Shown here piece after piece: positions 6,552-14,445 of a stretch of DNA of 19,784 nt. Made by a program: the position numbers and the translations under genes. Origin of the DNA: ATZT02 sp046048135 (GTDB lineage Bacteria > Actinomycetota > Actinomycetes > S36-B12 > UBA5976). Location: positions 1 to 19,784 of the forward strand of contig JBJOGR010000037.1 in the NCBI GenBank assembly GCA_046048135.1. The letters run 5' to 3'. The notes under the pieces are model-generated. The model saw only the letters and a list, made by a program, of their open reading frames with translations. It was not told where the DNA came from and did no database searches. Each line of letters starts with the position of its first letter. Within the stretch, counting starts at the first letter, position 1.

Positions 6552-7780
6552 TTACGTTTTCTAGTTAAAATTTCGTGCACTAAAACTCCACCAACTAAGC
6601 CCCAGAAAGGAGAACCTAAATTAAAAGCAGAAACGCCAGAAACGGTAATTAATAGTGCTACTAAACCTGCTTCTCTATATTCAGGATTTTCTAGAGCTTC
6701 ATTGGTGCAAGAACCAATAACTGGAATAAGAGCAAGACCAGCTAGCACTGCTAATAAAACTGGAGGAAGAGTTCCAAAAAATCCCATCACAGTTGCTCCA
6801 AATAAACCAAGAATTATGTAAAAGATTCCACAAGCAAATCCTGCAAAATATCTGGTTTTTGGATTTGGATCAGCATCTTTTTGCGTTGCAATTGCTGCAG
6901 TCATTGCTGAAATATTTACACCACTATTTCCAAATGGCGCAGAAAGTAAAGAAATAACTCCACCAACCGTAACAACATTATTAATAGGTGGTTCATAACC
7001 AGAGTTATATAAAACAGCTGTTCCTGTTGCATTCTGTGTTGTCATTACTAGTAAAAATATTGGCAATGCCAAAGTAAGTACTGAACCTAAAGTAAATTCA
7101 GGTGTTACCCATAAAGGTGCAGTTATTGCAACTTTAATGTTTGGATTTACTAATTCTTTTTCTAAATAGGCAATTACTAAACCAACCAACAATGCTGGCA
7201 CAACTGGAGCACGCCATTTAAATCTTTTACCAATAAAAAACATTAAAATCATGCCTAAACCTAAAAGGGCATCAGTTTTTAAAGATGAGAAAACTTCCAC
7301 ACCAAATCTGAATAAAACTCCGCCAAGCATTGCCATAACAACAGGGCGAGGAACCAGAGACATTAATTTTCCAAATAATCCTGTAACACCAACAACAATT
7401 AAGGCAATTGAGGCTATTACATATGAACCTAAAACTTCTGCATAAGAATGTGAAGTTAAACCAGTAACTAAAAGTGCCGTTGTAGCAGCAGCCCAGGCAC
7501 CGATGATGGGCATGCCATGTCTAAGTGTTAAAACTAAACCAAATAAACCAGAACCAATAAATACAGTTAATAACCATGAAGCAAGTTGTCTATCGTTAAA
7601 GTTTCCAGCTTCTGCAGCTTGAAAAAGAATTGCTATTGGACCAGTTGTGGAGATTAAAACGATTAAAAATCCTGAAAGTAAAGCACCCCAGGTAAAAGAT
7701 TTAGGTAAATTTTTTAAATTTATTTTTAAAGCTTCAATGATTGGAAGATCAGTTGTGCCACGCTCTAGTTGAATTGTCAT
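6548..7780 (-). CDS. benE: BenE-family transporter (benzoate/H+ symporter family)
   Basis: This 410-residue protein has about 11-12 hydrophobic segments and matches BenE along its length. LISTTGPIAILFQAA in the first helix, LRHGMPIIGAWAAATTALL, NVSIGNF-like PFGNSGVNISAMTAAIATQ and a GVSAFNLGSPFWGLVGG end are typical. Founding members import benzoate with protons; the family belongs to the uracil/xanthine-permease-like fold and many members have no assigned substrate. No benzoate-degrading gene is in the window, so the substrate is uncertain. The ATG at 7780 has TAGG 2 nt upstream and lies 25 bp after the aldehyde dehydrogenase stop, apparently in the same operon. It may export or import an acid made by that dehydrogenase; this is inference. 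Confidence 0.87.
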   Translation of the reverse strand: MTIQLERGTTDLPIIEALKINLKNLPKSFTWGALLSGFLIVLISTTGPIAILFQAAEAGNFNDRQLASWLLTVFIGSGLFGLVLTLRHGMPIIGAWAAATTALLVTGLTSHSYAEVLGSYVIASIALIVVGVTGLFGKLMSLVPRPVVMAMLGGVLFRFGVEVFSSLKTDALLGLGMILMFFIGKRFKWRAPVVPALLVGLVIAYLEKELVNPNIKVAITAPLWVTPEFTLGSVLTLALPIFLLVMTTQNATGTAVLYNSGYEPPINNVVTVGGVISLLSAPFGNSGVNISAMTAAIATQKDADPNPKTRYFAGFACGIFYIILGLFGATVMGFFGTLPPVLLAVLAGLALIPVIGSCTNEALENPEYREAGLVALLITVSGVSAFNLGSPFWGLVGGVLVHEILTRKRK

Positions 7781-7805
7781 GACCTATACCCTAGTACTTC
7801 ACTAA

Positions 7806-9212
7806 TTAATTAGGTCTAAACCCTTCTTTTATTTCGTGTTGTTTATGTTTAATCATTACGTGATGAGTTGATGTATATTCTAAAACAGATTCTTGACTCA
7901 TATCTTTTCCAAATCCACTTGCTTTAACTCCTCCATGAGGTGCTTCAGAAACAATTGGCAGATGATCATTTATCCAAGTTACTCCTGCTTGAATTTTTTT
8001 AGAAAGTTCAAGTGCTCTTCCAACATCTTTTGTCCAAATTGAAGAGGCAAGACCAAATTCAGAATCATTTGCAAGATTAAGTGCTTCCTCGTCACTTTCA
8101 ACGGAAGTAATTGTAATTACTGGCCCAAAAACTTCTGTTGCAATAATTGAGTTATTTTGTAAAACATTTGATAGCAAAGTTGGTTCGTAATAAAAACCTT
8201 TACCAGCAATAATTTTTCCACCCGTGATTAAAGTTGCTCCATCAATTTGAGCTTTTTCTACTTTTTGATGTACTAAGTCTCTATGTTTTTCAGAGATTAA
8301 TGGACCAATATCAGTTGATTTATCCATTGGATCACCAACTTTGATCGCATCTAATCTTTGTTTCATTAATTTTTCTAAATCTTTAACAACATTTTTATGA
8401 GCATAAATTCTTGTAGCAGCTGTACAGTCTTGTCCTGAGTTATATGTACAAGCTAAAGAAATTGCTTGGGCTACTTGAGTTAAATCTGCATCTTCTCTAA
8501 CAATTACAGGTGCTTTTCCACCAAGTTCTAAATGAACTCTTTTAACTGTTTTACTTGCTGTTTCCATTACTTTTTTACCAGATTCACTAGATCCAGTTAT
8601 TGAAATCATGGCAACTCGTTTATCTTCAACAAGTTGTTGTGCAACATCAGCATCTCCAAAAATTATTTGAATTAAGTTTTTTGGAAAAATATTTTGTGAA
8701 AGTTCAATGATTTTTTTAGTTGAACATGGAGTTTGAGGAGCAGGTTTAATTATGACACTATTTCCTGCCGCAATTGCGGGACCAATTTTCCAAATAGCCA
8801 TGATGAAAGGAAAATTCCAAGGACTAATTGAGCCAATAACTCCTAGTGGTTTTCGAACTAGCATCGATGTGTAGCCATGATTAAAAGATCCGGCACCTGT
8901 TCCATCTAAAGATCTTGCGGCACTTGCAAAAAACCTTAAGTTATCTAATCCAAATGGAAATTCTCCTTCACGCATAGTTGCGTAAGGTTTACCTGTTTCT
9001 TCAACTTCAAGTTTGCAAATTTCTTCAGCATTTTTTTCTAAAATATCTGCATAATCAAGAATTTTTTTTGATCGTTCACCTGGAGTGAAATTTGACCATT
9101 CTTCAAAGGCAATTTGTGAGTTAGTTATTGCAAGATCAACTTCTTGTTTAGTTGAATCCTCAACTTCTCTAATAACTTCTGCTGTTGCAGGATTAAAAAT
9201 TGATCTCTTCAC
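7806..9212 (-). CDS. patD: Gamma-aminobutyraldehyde dehydrogenase-like ALDH (PatD type)
   Basis: This 468-residue NAD(P)+-dependent aldehyde dehydrogenase has the catalytic set N133 (SPWNF), E229 (LELGG) and C263 in NSGQDCTAATRIY. The GQDCTAA.RIY form and the C-terminal segment WINDHLPIVSEAPHGG, then KASGFGKDMS and HHVMIKH, closely match PatD, which oxidises 4-aminobutanal (in equilibrium with 1-pyrroline) to GABA in putrescine breakdown. In E. coli patD sits behind the ydcSTUV ABC transporter, as here behind potDBCA. The start is GTG at 9212, directly after the TAA of the glycosyltransferase with no gap and little SD, so translation is probably coupled. Other omega-aminoaldehydes or betaine aldehyde are possible substrates. 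No putrescine aminotransferase is in the window. Confidence 0.88.
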   Translation of the reverse strand: MKRSIFNPATAEVIREVEDSTKQEVDLAITNSQIAFEEWSNFTPGERSKKILDYADILEKNAEEICKLEVEETGKPYATMREGEFPFGLDNLRFFASAARSLDGTGAGSFNHGYTSMLVRKPLGVIGSISPWNFPFIMAIWKIGPAIAAGNSVIIKPAPQTPCSTKKIIELSQNIFPKNLIQIIFGDADVAQQLVEDKRVAMISITGSSESGKKVMETASKTVKRVHLELGGKAPVIVREDADLTQVAQAISLACTYNSGQDCTAATRIYAHKNVVKDLEKLMKQRLDAIKVGDPMDKSTDIGPLISEKHRDLVHQKVEKAQIDGATLITGGKIIAGKGFYYEPTLLSNVLQNNSIIATEVFGPVITITSVESDEEALNLANDSEFGLASSIWTKDVGRALELSKKIQAGVTWINDHLPIVSEAPHGGVKASGFGKDMSQESVLEYTSTHHVMIKHKQHEIKEGFRPN

Positions 9213-10502
9213 TTATTTTGCTAAAGCTTCAATCTTGCTAGCAGCTTCTTCAATACCTTTTCTTGATCTAACTTGATCACCAATCTTGCTTAGTTTTGTT
9301 AATAAAGCTTGGTCTGTAGTTAATTTTTCAATTGCATTAGTTAGCTCTTCATCTTTGAAGTGATAAGTAGCAAGTCTTATGCCATGACCTTTTTCGTGAA
9401 CTCTTTGAGCATTGTCATATTGATCCCAAAACAATGGAAGCACAATCATTGGTTTTCCAAAGTGAACTGATTCTGTTGTGGTGTTATTTCCACCGTGAGT
9501 AATAACTAAATCAACTTTAGGAATGATAGAAATTTGTGGCAAGAATTCTGCACCATACATGTTTGAAGCTAGTTCAAATTCTGATGCTTGTGGGCCTTTA
9601 GAAACGATGAATTTGTGTTTAGTTTTACCAAGAATTCCTACTAAACGCTTCATCAAATCAACATCTGCAGAGCCTAATGAACCAAGGGATAAATAAATAA
9701 GTTTTGAATCACTTGGTCTATTCGCAATTTCACTAGGTAAATCAAATGATTTATCAGTTGATCTAACACTGGAATCGATTCGATGCCAGTTACTTCCTAA
9801 AGGTCTTTTATCGGTGTAATCAAGTTCTTTAGGATAAACATAAAGATTTAAATCTATTGAAGTATGAATGAAATCTAAATCATCTAGAGCAGGTGCTCCT
9901 TGAGAAATAACCCAGTCATTAAATTTTTCCCACATTGGTCGTTGGGTTTCTTCATAGGCTTTCAAATAACTTTTCCAAGATTGGGGATCATTTTCTGCTA
10001 ATCCAGAAAATGGGGGAGCGATTTTATCTCCCATAATTTCTAGTGGATTACAAGAAACAATTCGAACAAATGGAACTCCTGCAGTTACTGTGGCAGGAAA
10101 ACAAACCACGTTATCTTCAATAATCACATCTGGTTTGTATTCATTTATTATTTCTTTTAATCTTGGTTCGCAATACATTGCTCCATCAATTAAAGCTTGT
10201 CTAGTTGGTCCTATAAAACTTGAAAGTTGATCAATTGTTGGTTTTCTAAATTCAGGAGCAGTATCTCTAATGAAATCTTTCCAAAATTGTCCAGCACTTT
10301 GTGCATCTGGATTTTCTGGAGGTGGTGCTAAATCAACTAATGCTTCTTTAAATCCAAGTGGTTCTAGTCTGCCGCCCCATGAGGATTCAGCAGCAAACAC
10401 AACATTGTGGCCTCTATTCTTTAAAACATTTCCAATTCCGATGCAATTATTTGTTGGACCATATGCAGATTCTGGCCAAAAAAGAATAGTTTTGCCACTC
10501 AT
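9213..10502 (-). CDS. UGT/MGT-family glycosyltransferase inside the polyamine operon
   Basis: This 429-residue GT-B protein begins MSGKTILFWPESAYGP and has the acceptor-domain glycine turn GIGNVLKNRGHNVVFA. The nucleotide-sugar site reads THGGNNTTTES followed by KPMIVLPLFWDQYDNAQRV, the HGG...E...P...DQ..NA signature of GT1 enzymes (macrolide, flavonoid and UDP-glucuronosyl transferases). A small soluble molecule or lipid would be glycosylated with a nucleotide-sugar in the cytoplasm. It has a strong SD, AAGGAGAG (10509-10516), 6 nt before the ATG, overlapping the potA stop. It lies between the transporter ATPase and the PatD-like dehydrogenase, an unexpected place. The other GT at 3296 belongs to a different branch (HHGGVGT, DQPWW). 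The acceptor is unknown. Confidence 0.9.
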   Translation of the reverse strand: MSGKTILFWPESAYGPTNNCIGIGNVLKNRGHNVVFAAESSWGGRLEPLGFKEALVDLAPPPENPDAQSAGQFWKDFIRDTAPEFRKPTIDQLSSFIGPTRQALIDGAMYCEPRLKEIINEYKPDVIIEDNVVCFPATVTAGVPFVRIVSCNPLEIMGDKIAPPFSGLAENDPQSWKSYLKAYEETQRPMWEKFNDWVISQGAPALDDLDFIHTSIDLNLYVYPKELDYTDKRPLGSNWHRIDSSVRSTDKSFDLPSEIANRPSDSKLIYLSLGSLGSADVDLMKRLVGILGKTKHKFIVSKGPQASEFELASNMYGAEFLPQISIIPKVDLVITHGGNNTTTESVHFGKPMIVLPLFWDQYDNAQRVHEKGHGIRLATYHFKDEELTNAIEKLTTDQALLTKLSKIGDQVRSRKGIEEAASKIEALAK

Positions 10503-10508
10503 TTATTT

Positions 10509-10516
10509 CTCTCCTT
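10509..10516 (-). promoter_or_regulatory. Strong ribosome binding site of the operon glycosyltransferase
   Basis: AAGGAGAG on the minus strand lies 6 nt before the ATG at 10502 and is one of the best SD matches in the window, in contrast to the weak site of the dehydrogenase downstream. It overlaps the last base of the potA stop codon and fixes the glycosyltransferase start. Confidence 0.75.
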
Positions 10517-11544
10517 TAAAACAATCTGACATCTTCTGGTTTAAATACTATGTTCACTTTGCTGCCAACTTCAAGGCCTAGTGCTTTATCGGCATAAACT
10601 CTGATGATTTCACCTGTTGAAAGTTGAACTGTCACGTTTTTCTTAGATCCGGCAAAAACAATATCTTGAATTATTCCATTTCCTGATGCATTTTTTTCTA
10701 AAGATATGTTTTCAGGTCTAATTAATAATTTAACTTTATTTCCAGAAACTTTATTTGTTGAATTTTTAAAGTTTCCTAAACTTGGATGAGTTACGCCAGA
10801 ATTTGTTACATCTGCAATAAGTATATTTCCATCTCCAATAAAGTCTGCAACGAATTCATTTTGAGGATTTTCATAAAGTTCTTGAGGGGTAGAGATTTGT
10901 TTAATTTCGCCTTTATCAAATACTGCAATGCGATTAGCTAAAGAAATAGCTTCTTCCTGATCATGGGTAACAATTATGAAGGTGATTCCAACTTCATGTT
11001 GAATTCTTTTTAATTCAGTTTGCATCTCTTGTCTAATTTTTTTATCCAAAGCACTTAATGGTTCATCAAGTAGTAATAATTTTGGTTTTCTAGCAATAGC
11101 TCTTGCTAAAGCAACTCTTTGTTGTTGACCACCTGATAGTTGATTTGGTTTTTTCTTAACATGTTCTTTTAAACCTATTTTTTCAATAATTTCATTAGTT
11201 TGATTATCTATTTCAGATTTACTTAAATCAGTATTTGTTAAACCATAAGCAATATTTGTGTAAACATCCATATGAGGAAAAAGTGCATAGGATTGAAACA
11301 TTAAATTAACTGGTCTAATTCTTGTAGGAATAGATAATAAATCTGAATCATTAATTAAAACTTGACCAGAATCTGGAGATTCGAAACCAGCAATAATTCT
11401 TAATAGAGTAGTTTTACCACAACCTGATGGACCAAGCAGAGCAAACATTTCATTATTTTTAATTTCTAACGAAACATTATTTAAAGCAGTAACTGATCCA
11501 AATTGTTTTGTTAAATTTTTTATACTTAATAAAGCATTACTCAA
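10516..11544 (-). CDS. potA: Polyamine-type ABC transporter ATP-binding protein (PotA)
   Basis: This 342-residue ATPase has Walker A GPSGCGKT at 38-45, the Q-loop FQSYALFPHM starting at 83, ABC signature LSGGQQQR at 136-143, Walker B LLLLDEP at 156-162 and H-loop H194 in VTHDQEEA. A C-terminal TOBE-type regulatory domain starts near residue 235, with LIRPENISLE about residue 275. This is the PotA/FbpC/UgpC class that energises import through two permeases at the cytoplasmic face. The start is TTG at 11544, overlapping the potC stop as TTGA and preceded by AGGTGG. Substrate is set by the binding protein. Confidence 0.94.
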   Translation of the reverse strand: MSNALLSIKNLTKQFGSVTALNNVSLEIKNNEMFALLGPSGCGKTTLLRIIAGFESPDSGQVLINDSDLLSIPTRIRPVNLMFQSYALFPHMDVYTNIAYGLTNTDLSKSEIDNQTNEIIEKIGLKEHVKKKPNQLSGGQQQRVALARAIARKPKLLLLDEPLSALDKKIRQEMQTELKRIQHEVGITFIIVTHDQEEAISLANRIAVFDKGEIKQISTPQELYENPQNEFVADFIGDGNILIADVTNSGVTHPSLGNFKNSTNKVSGNKVKLLIRPENISLEKNASGNGIIQDIVFAGSKKNVTVQLSTGEIIRVYADKALGLEVGSKVNIVFKPEDVRLF

Positions 11545-12314
11545 ATTGAATCAGCCACCTTTCCAATTCTTTGAGCAAAAATAACACCTATAAAGCTAAC
11601 TAAAAGTAACAGTGTGCCTAAAACATTAATTTCAGGTGTAACGCCAAAGCGAATCATGGAGTAGATCACCATAGGCAAAGTTGGAGTTTCAGGTCCATTA
11701 GTAAAAAATGCAATCACAAATTCATCCATTGAAAGAGTAAATGATAAAACTGCTCCAGCAATTAAAGACGGCATAAGTTGGGGGATTGTAATTTTGAATA
11801 AGGTTTTGGTAGCACTTGCTCCAAGATCTGTGGATGCTTCTTCAATAGAGGGATCAATTAAACCAATGCGTGCAAGTACTACGGCTACTACAAAGGCTGT
11901 ACAAAAAACAGTGTGGGCAATGATCACTGTTAAAAGACTTAAACTAAAGGAAAACATTGAAAATGTGGTTAATAAACCAATTGCTAAAACTAGATCTGGA
12001 ACTATTGCAGGTGCTGTTGAAAAAGTTCTTAAAAAACCGCCAGCTTTCATTTTATTTAAACCAATAGAAATAGTTGTTCCTATTATTAGAGAAAAAATTG
12101 TCGTTATGATTGCAACAAATAAAGTCCTTTGAAAACCTTCAACTATTGCTTCATTCGACCAAATATTTTTATACCAATCAAATCCAAAACCTTTCCAGAT
12201 TAAAGAATTACTACTGGTATTAAATGAAAGTCCAACAACTGCAGTTATTGGTAAATAAAGAAAAATCAATGCAAAGACAGCAACAATAGCTGAAAGACTT
12301 ATTTTTCTAGGCAT
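11541..12314 (-). CDS. potC: Polyamine-type ABC transporter permease (PotC)
   Basis: This 257-residue integral membrane permease has six predicted helices starting at about residue 8. The EAA loop, EEASTDLGASATKTLFKITI then PQLMPS, docks to the ATPase. The sequence after it, FTLSMDEFVIAFFTNG, is typical of PotC/YdcV proteins. With PotB it forms the membrane channel. The ATG at 12314 lies inside the end of potB (8-bp overlap) and the stop overlaps potA, so all three are translationally coupled. Confidence 0.94.
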   Translation of the reverse strand: MPRKISLSAIVAVFALIFLYLPITAVVGLSFNTSSNSLIWKGFGFDWYKNIWSNEAIVEGFQRTLFVAIITTIFSLIIGTTISIGLNKMKAGGFLRTFSTAPAIVPDLVLAIGLLTTFSMFSFSLSLLTVIIAHTVFCTAFVVAVVLARIGLIDPSIEEASTDLGASATKTLFKITIPQLMPSLIAGAVLSFTLSMDEFVIAFFTNGPETPTLPMVIYSMIRFGVTPEINVLGTLLLLVSFIGVIFAQRIGKVADSI

Positions 12315-13173
12315 TTAAATTAACTTTCTTACTAACTCTTGACTGAATAGAAATTAAAATAACAAGAATTATTGTCAAAATTAAGGCAAATGTTGCACCA
12401 AATGGCCAATCTCTTGCTTTCAAGAATTGGTCTCTAACCAAATTTCCAATCATCACAGTTTTTCCGCCACCTAGTAATTCTGGAACGACGAAATTTCCCA
12501 TACTTGGCACAAACACAAAAATCAAACCAATTAAAATTCCAGGCATTGCTAATGGAATTGAAATAGTTCTCAAAGATTTCCAAGCAGAAGAACCTAAATC
12601 TAAAGATGCTTCAACTAAATTTTTATCAACTTTTTCTAAAGCAGCATATATTGGCAAAATCATTAGTGGTAAATATAAATAAGTCATTCCAACAATTACT
12701 GCTAAAGGTGTGTAAAGCATTTCAATTGGTTTATCAATTAATCCAATATTTTTTAAGAATTTATTAATAATTCCTTCATTATTTAACAAAACTAACCAAG
12801 CATAAGTTCTTACTAAAAAGTTTGTCCAATAAGGCAAAATTATGGCGATAATTAAAATTATTTGCCATTTCCTACTTAATCTGGAAATAAATAAAGCTGT
12901 GGGAAAGCCAATTAAAAGTGATAAAAGTGCAGTTGCAGCGGCAATTAAAATAGAAGTAAAAATAACTTTCAAAAATGTTTGATCAGTAGCTCTAATTAAG
13001 TTATTTAAAGTAAAAGGAGTGGTAACTCCGCCAAATCTGCCAGCTGTTAAGACTGACATGAAAAGCATAGAAATTACAGGAAATGCTGCAAAAATTGTTA
13101 GAAAAATTAAGCCTGGTAAAGACCAGAACCAACCAAGTTGGCGGGAGCTTTCGCTCCCGCCACTTTTATTCAA
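12307..13173 (-). CDS. potB: Polyamine-type ABC transporter permease (PotB)
   Basis: This 288-residue permease has the first helix at about 15-37 (LPGLIFLTIFAAFPVISMLF) and five further helices. Its EAA loop is VEASLDLGSSAWKSLRTISI then PLAMPG, and PSMGNFVVPELLGG follows as in PotB/YdcU. The start is TTG at 13173. It is favoured because AGAAGG lies 8 nt upstream and because the next start codon, at residue 35, would remove the first helix. Codons 5-12 (GGSESSRQ) are encoded by a perfect GC-rich hairpin described separately, and this hydrophilic N-terminal tail is probably a by-product of that RNA element. The gene starts 16 bp after the binding-protein stop. Confidence 0.92.
   Translation of the reverse strand: MNKSGGSESSRQLGWFWSLPGLIFLTIFAAFPVISMLFMSVLTAGRFGGVTTPFTLNNLIRATDQTFLKVIFTSILIAAATALLSLLIGFPTALFISRLSRKWQIILIIAIILPYWTNFLVRTYAWLVLLNNEGIINKFLKNIGLIDKPIEMLYTPLAVIVGMTYLYLPLMILPIYAALEKVDKNLVEASLDLGSSAWKSLRTISIPLAMPGILIGLIFVFVPSMGNFVVPELLGGGKTVMIGNLVRDQFLKARDWPFGATFALILTIILVILISIQSRVSKKVNLNA
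13140..13161 (-). promoter_or_regulatory. GC-rich perfect hairpin with GAAA loop at the potD-potB junction
   Basis: On the transcribed (minus-strand) RNA sense, GGCGGGAGC (13161-13153) is followed by GAAA and by GCTCCCGCC (13148-13140): a perfect 9-bp stem, with eight G-C pairs and one A-T, closed by a GNRA tetraloop. Such GC content stands out in this AT-rich window. It begins 12 nt after the potB start codon and 28 nt after the potD stop. No U-run follows, so it is not a simple terminator. By analogy with hairpins behind malE and other binding-protein genes it could protect the potD mRNA 3' end from exonucleases or limit potB translation, giving more binding protein than permease. The structure is seen; the role is inferred. 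Confidence 0.8.
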
Positions 13174-13189
13174 TATCTTTTCCTTCTAT

Positions 13190-14296
13190 TTAGCTAGAAG
13201 TAACTTCAGTTGCAAGATCGGTGTAGATCTTTGAATCTGCACCAAGATCAACTACAACTTCACCCTTCAATAAATCTGCAGGAGTTAATCCCATATTTGG
13301 ATATGAGCTAACTAATGCTGGATCCAAAGTTTCTGTTGCTGCTTTGTTAGGAACTTTGTAAAGGATGTTGTTTGCAACCCATGCATGCACATCTGGTTGA
13401 AGGATGTAGTTAATAAATGCATGTGCTGCTTCTTTGTTCTTACTTGAAGACAAAATAACCATGGTGTCTGCCCATAGATCAGAGCCTTCATTTGGAATTA
13501 CGAATTTAATGTTTGGATTTTCTGCAATTCCATAGTTACACCAGCCATCCCAAGCTTCTGTTAACACAGCTTCACCAGAAACTAATTTGGTGTAGAAAGC
13601 AGTGTCATCATAAGCAAGAAGAGTTGGTTTAGTTGCAATTAATTGCTCTTTAGCCTTTGCAATTTCATCAGCATTAGTTGTGTTAACTGAATAACCAAGT
13701 GCTTTCATTGCAGGTAAAGCTAACCAACGTTCAGTTGCCAACATTGTGGTTTTACCTTTAACTGAATCTTTTGGATTCAATAAGTCATTCCATGATGAAG
13801 GTGTGAAATCAATAAGGTCTGAACGGTAACAAATTCCTGTTGTTCCCCAAGCATATGGTGCTGAGTAATTTGTTCCTTTGTCATATGCAAGATCTGCAAC
13901 TTCTGGATAAAGATTTGCCAAGTTAGGAATGGCTGCTTTATCAAAGTTGATAATTTTTCCTGCAGAGGCAAGTGCTTGAGCATATTGTCCTGACACAAAT
14001 GCAACATCTATTCCTGAATCATCAGAGGCAGTTAATTTACCCATGACTTCTTCATTAGTTGCATGATTTGTAATTGTTATGTCAACACCAATTGCTTCTT
14101 TAACTTTTGCAGCTAAATCTTCTGGGTAATAACCTGCCCAGTTAGAAATAACTAACTTTTGAGTAGTGATATCCACATTTGGATCTACTGATGCAGAAGA
14201 TGCTTCATCACTTGATCCGCTACTGCAAGCGGCAAGAACTAAAGCAGCTGCTGCAACAACAGTTGCGGAAAACTTAAATTTTCGCACTGTCGCCAT
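13190..14296 (-). CDS. potD: Polyamine-type ABC transporter substrate-binding lipoprotein (PotD-like)
   Basis: This 368-residue protein has a lipoprotein signal peptide: basic N-end, hydrophobic stretch and lipobox LAAC with C24, then a Ser/Asp-rich linker. The mature part aligns with PotD/PotF by eye. NWAGYYP at 52-58 matches the NWxxY amine-binding strip, PYAWGTTGICYR at 147-158 matches the WGTTGI core, and LWADTMVI at 274-281 keeps the Trp-x-Asp pair (W275, D277) equivalent to E. coli PotD W255/D257, the Asp that contacts an amine. An acidic E189 also lies where PotD has a carboxylate. Putrescine, spermidine or a related cationic amine is the likely ligand; a sugar-amine conjugate cannot be excluded. 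The first gene of the operon, it has the strongest SD. Confidence 0.93.
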   Translation of the reverse strand: MATVRKFKFSATVVAAAALVLAACSSGSSDEASSASVDPNVDITTQKLVISNWAGYYPEDLAAKVKEAIGVDITITNHATNEEVMGKLTASDDSGIDVAFVSGQYAQALASAGKIINFDKAAIPNLANLYPEVADLAYDKGTNYSAPYAWGTTGICYRSDLIDFTPSSWNDLLNPKDSVKGKTTMLATERWLALPAMKALGYSVNTTNADEIAKAKEQLIATKPTLLAYDDTAFYTKLVSGEAVLTEAWDGWCNYGIAENPNIKFVIPNEGSDLWADTMVILSSSKNKEAAHAFINYILQPDVHAWVANNILYKVPNKAATETLDPALVSSYPNMGLTPADLLKGEVVVDLGADSKIYTDLATEVTSS

Positions 14297-14445
14297 TTAT
14301 ATCTCCTCCAATTTATTCATAAGGGTTTGGTTTTAGCCTTAAGAATTTGTTTGAATTATGAGTCTGTCAGTTAGATGTCTGTTTCTGCAACAAGAAAAGG
14401 TCATCAATATCAATTTGTTATCTAATTAACGGGCAAGATGGGGGC
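14297..14445. promoter_or_regulatory. Shared divergent control region between potD and the kinase operon
   Basis: This 149-bp gap must hold promoters for two long operons. The minus side carries the potD SD. Near the middle GTCTGT occurs twice in direct orientation (14362-14367 and 14377-14382), starts 15 bp apart. A tandem pair ATCAAT-ATCAAT lies at 14403-14414. On the plus side TTATCT (14418-14423) is a possible -10 for the kinase gene. No riboswitch-like fold and no regulator gene was recognised nearby. The repeats could be a regulator site that couples both operons, but this is weak evidence. Confidence 0.4.
14302..14309 (-). promoter_or_regulatory. Strong ribosome binding site of potD
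   Basis: GGAGGAGA on the minus strand, 5 nt before the ATG at 14296, is a near-perfect anti-16S match. It fixes the start at the residue that begins the signal peptide and fits the need for excess binding protein over permease. Confidence 0.85.

Noticed and set aside
6525..6821. Open frame on the plus strand opposite the benE 3' end
   Set aside because: Thr/Pro/Lys-rich low-complexity translation that mirrors membrane-protein codons; overlaps two real genes.
13019..13234. Open frame on the plus strand across the potD-potB junction
   Set aside because: Antisense to both genes; it exists because the hairpin reads through on either strand.
13777..14007. Second minus-strand frame inside potD
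   Set aside because: Out-of-frame reading of the binding-protein gene with no recognisable motif.
14297..14445. Riboswitch in the potD leader
   Set aside because: No conserved riboswitch core or multi-stem fold was recognised; only short repeats are visible.
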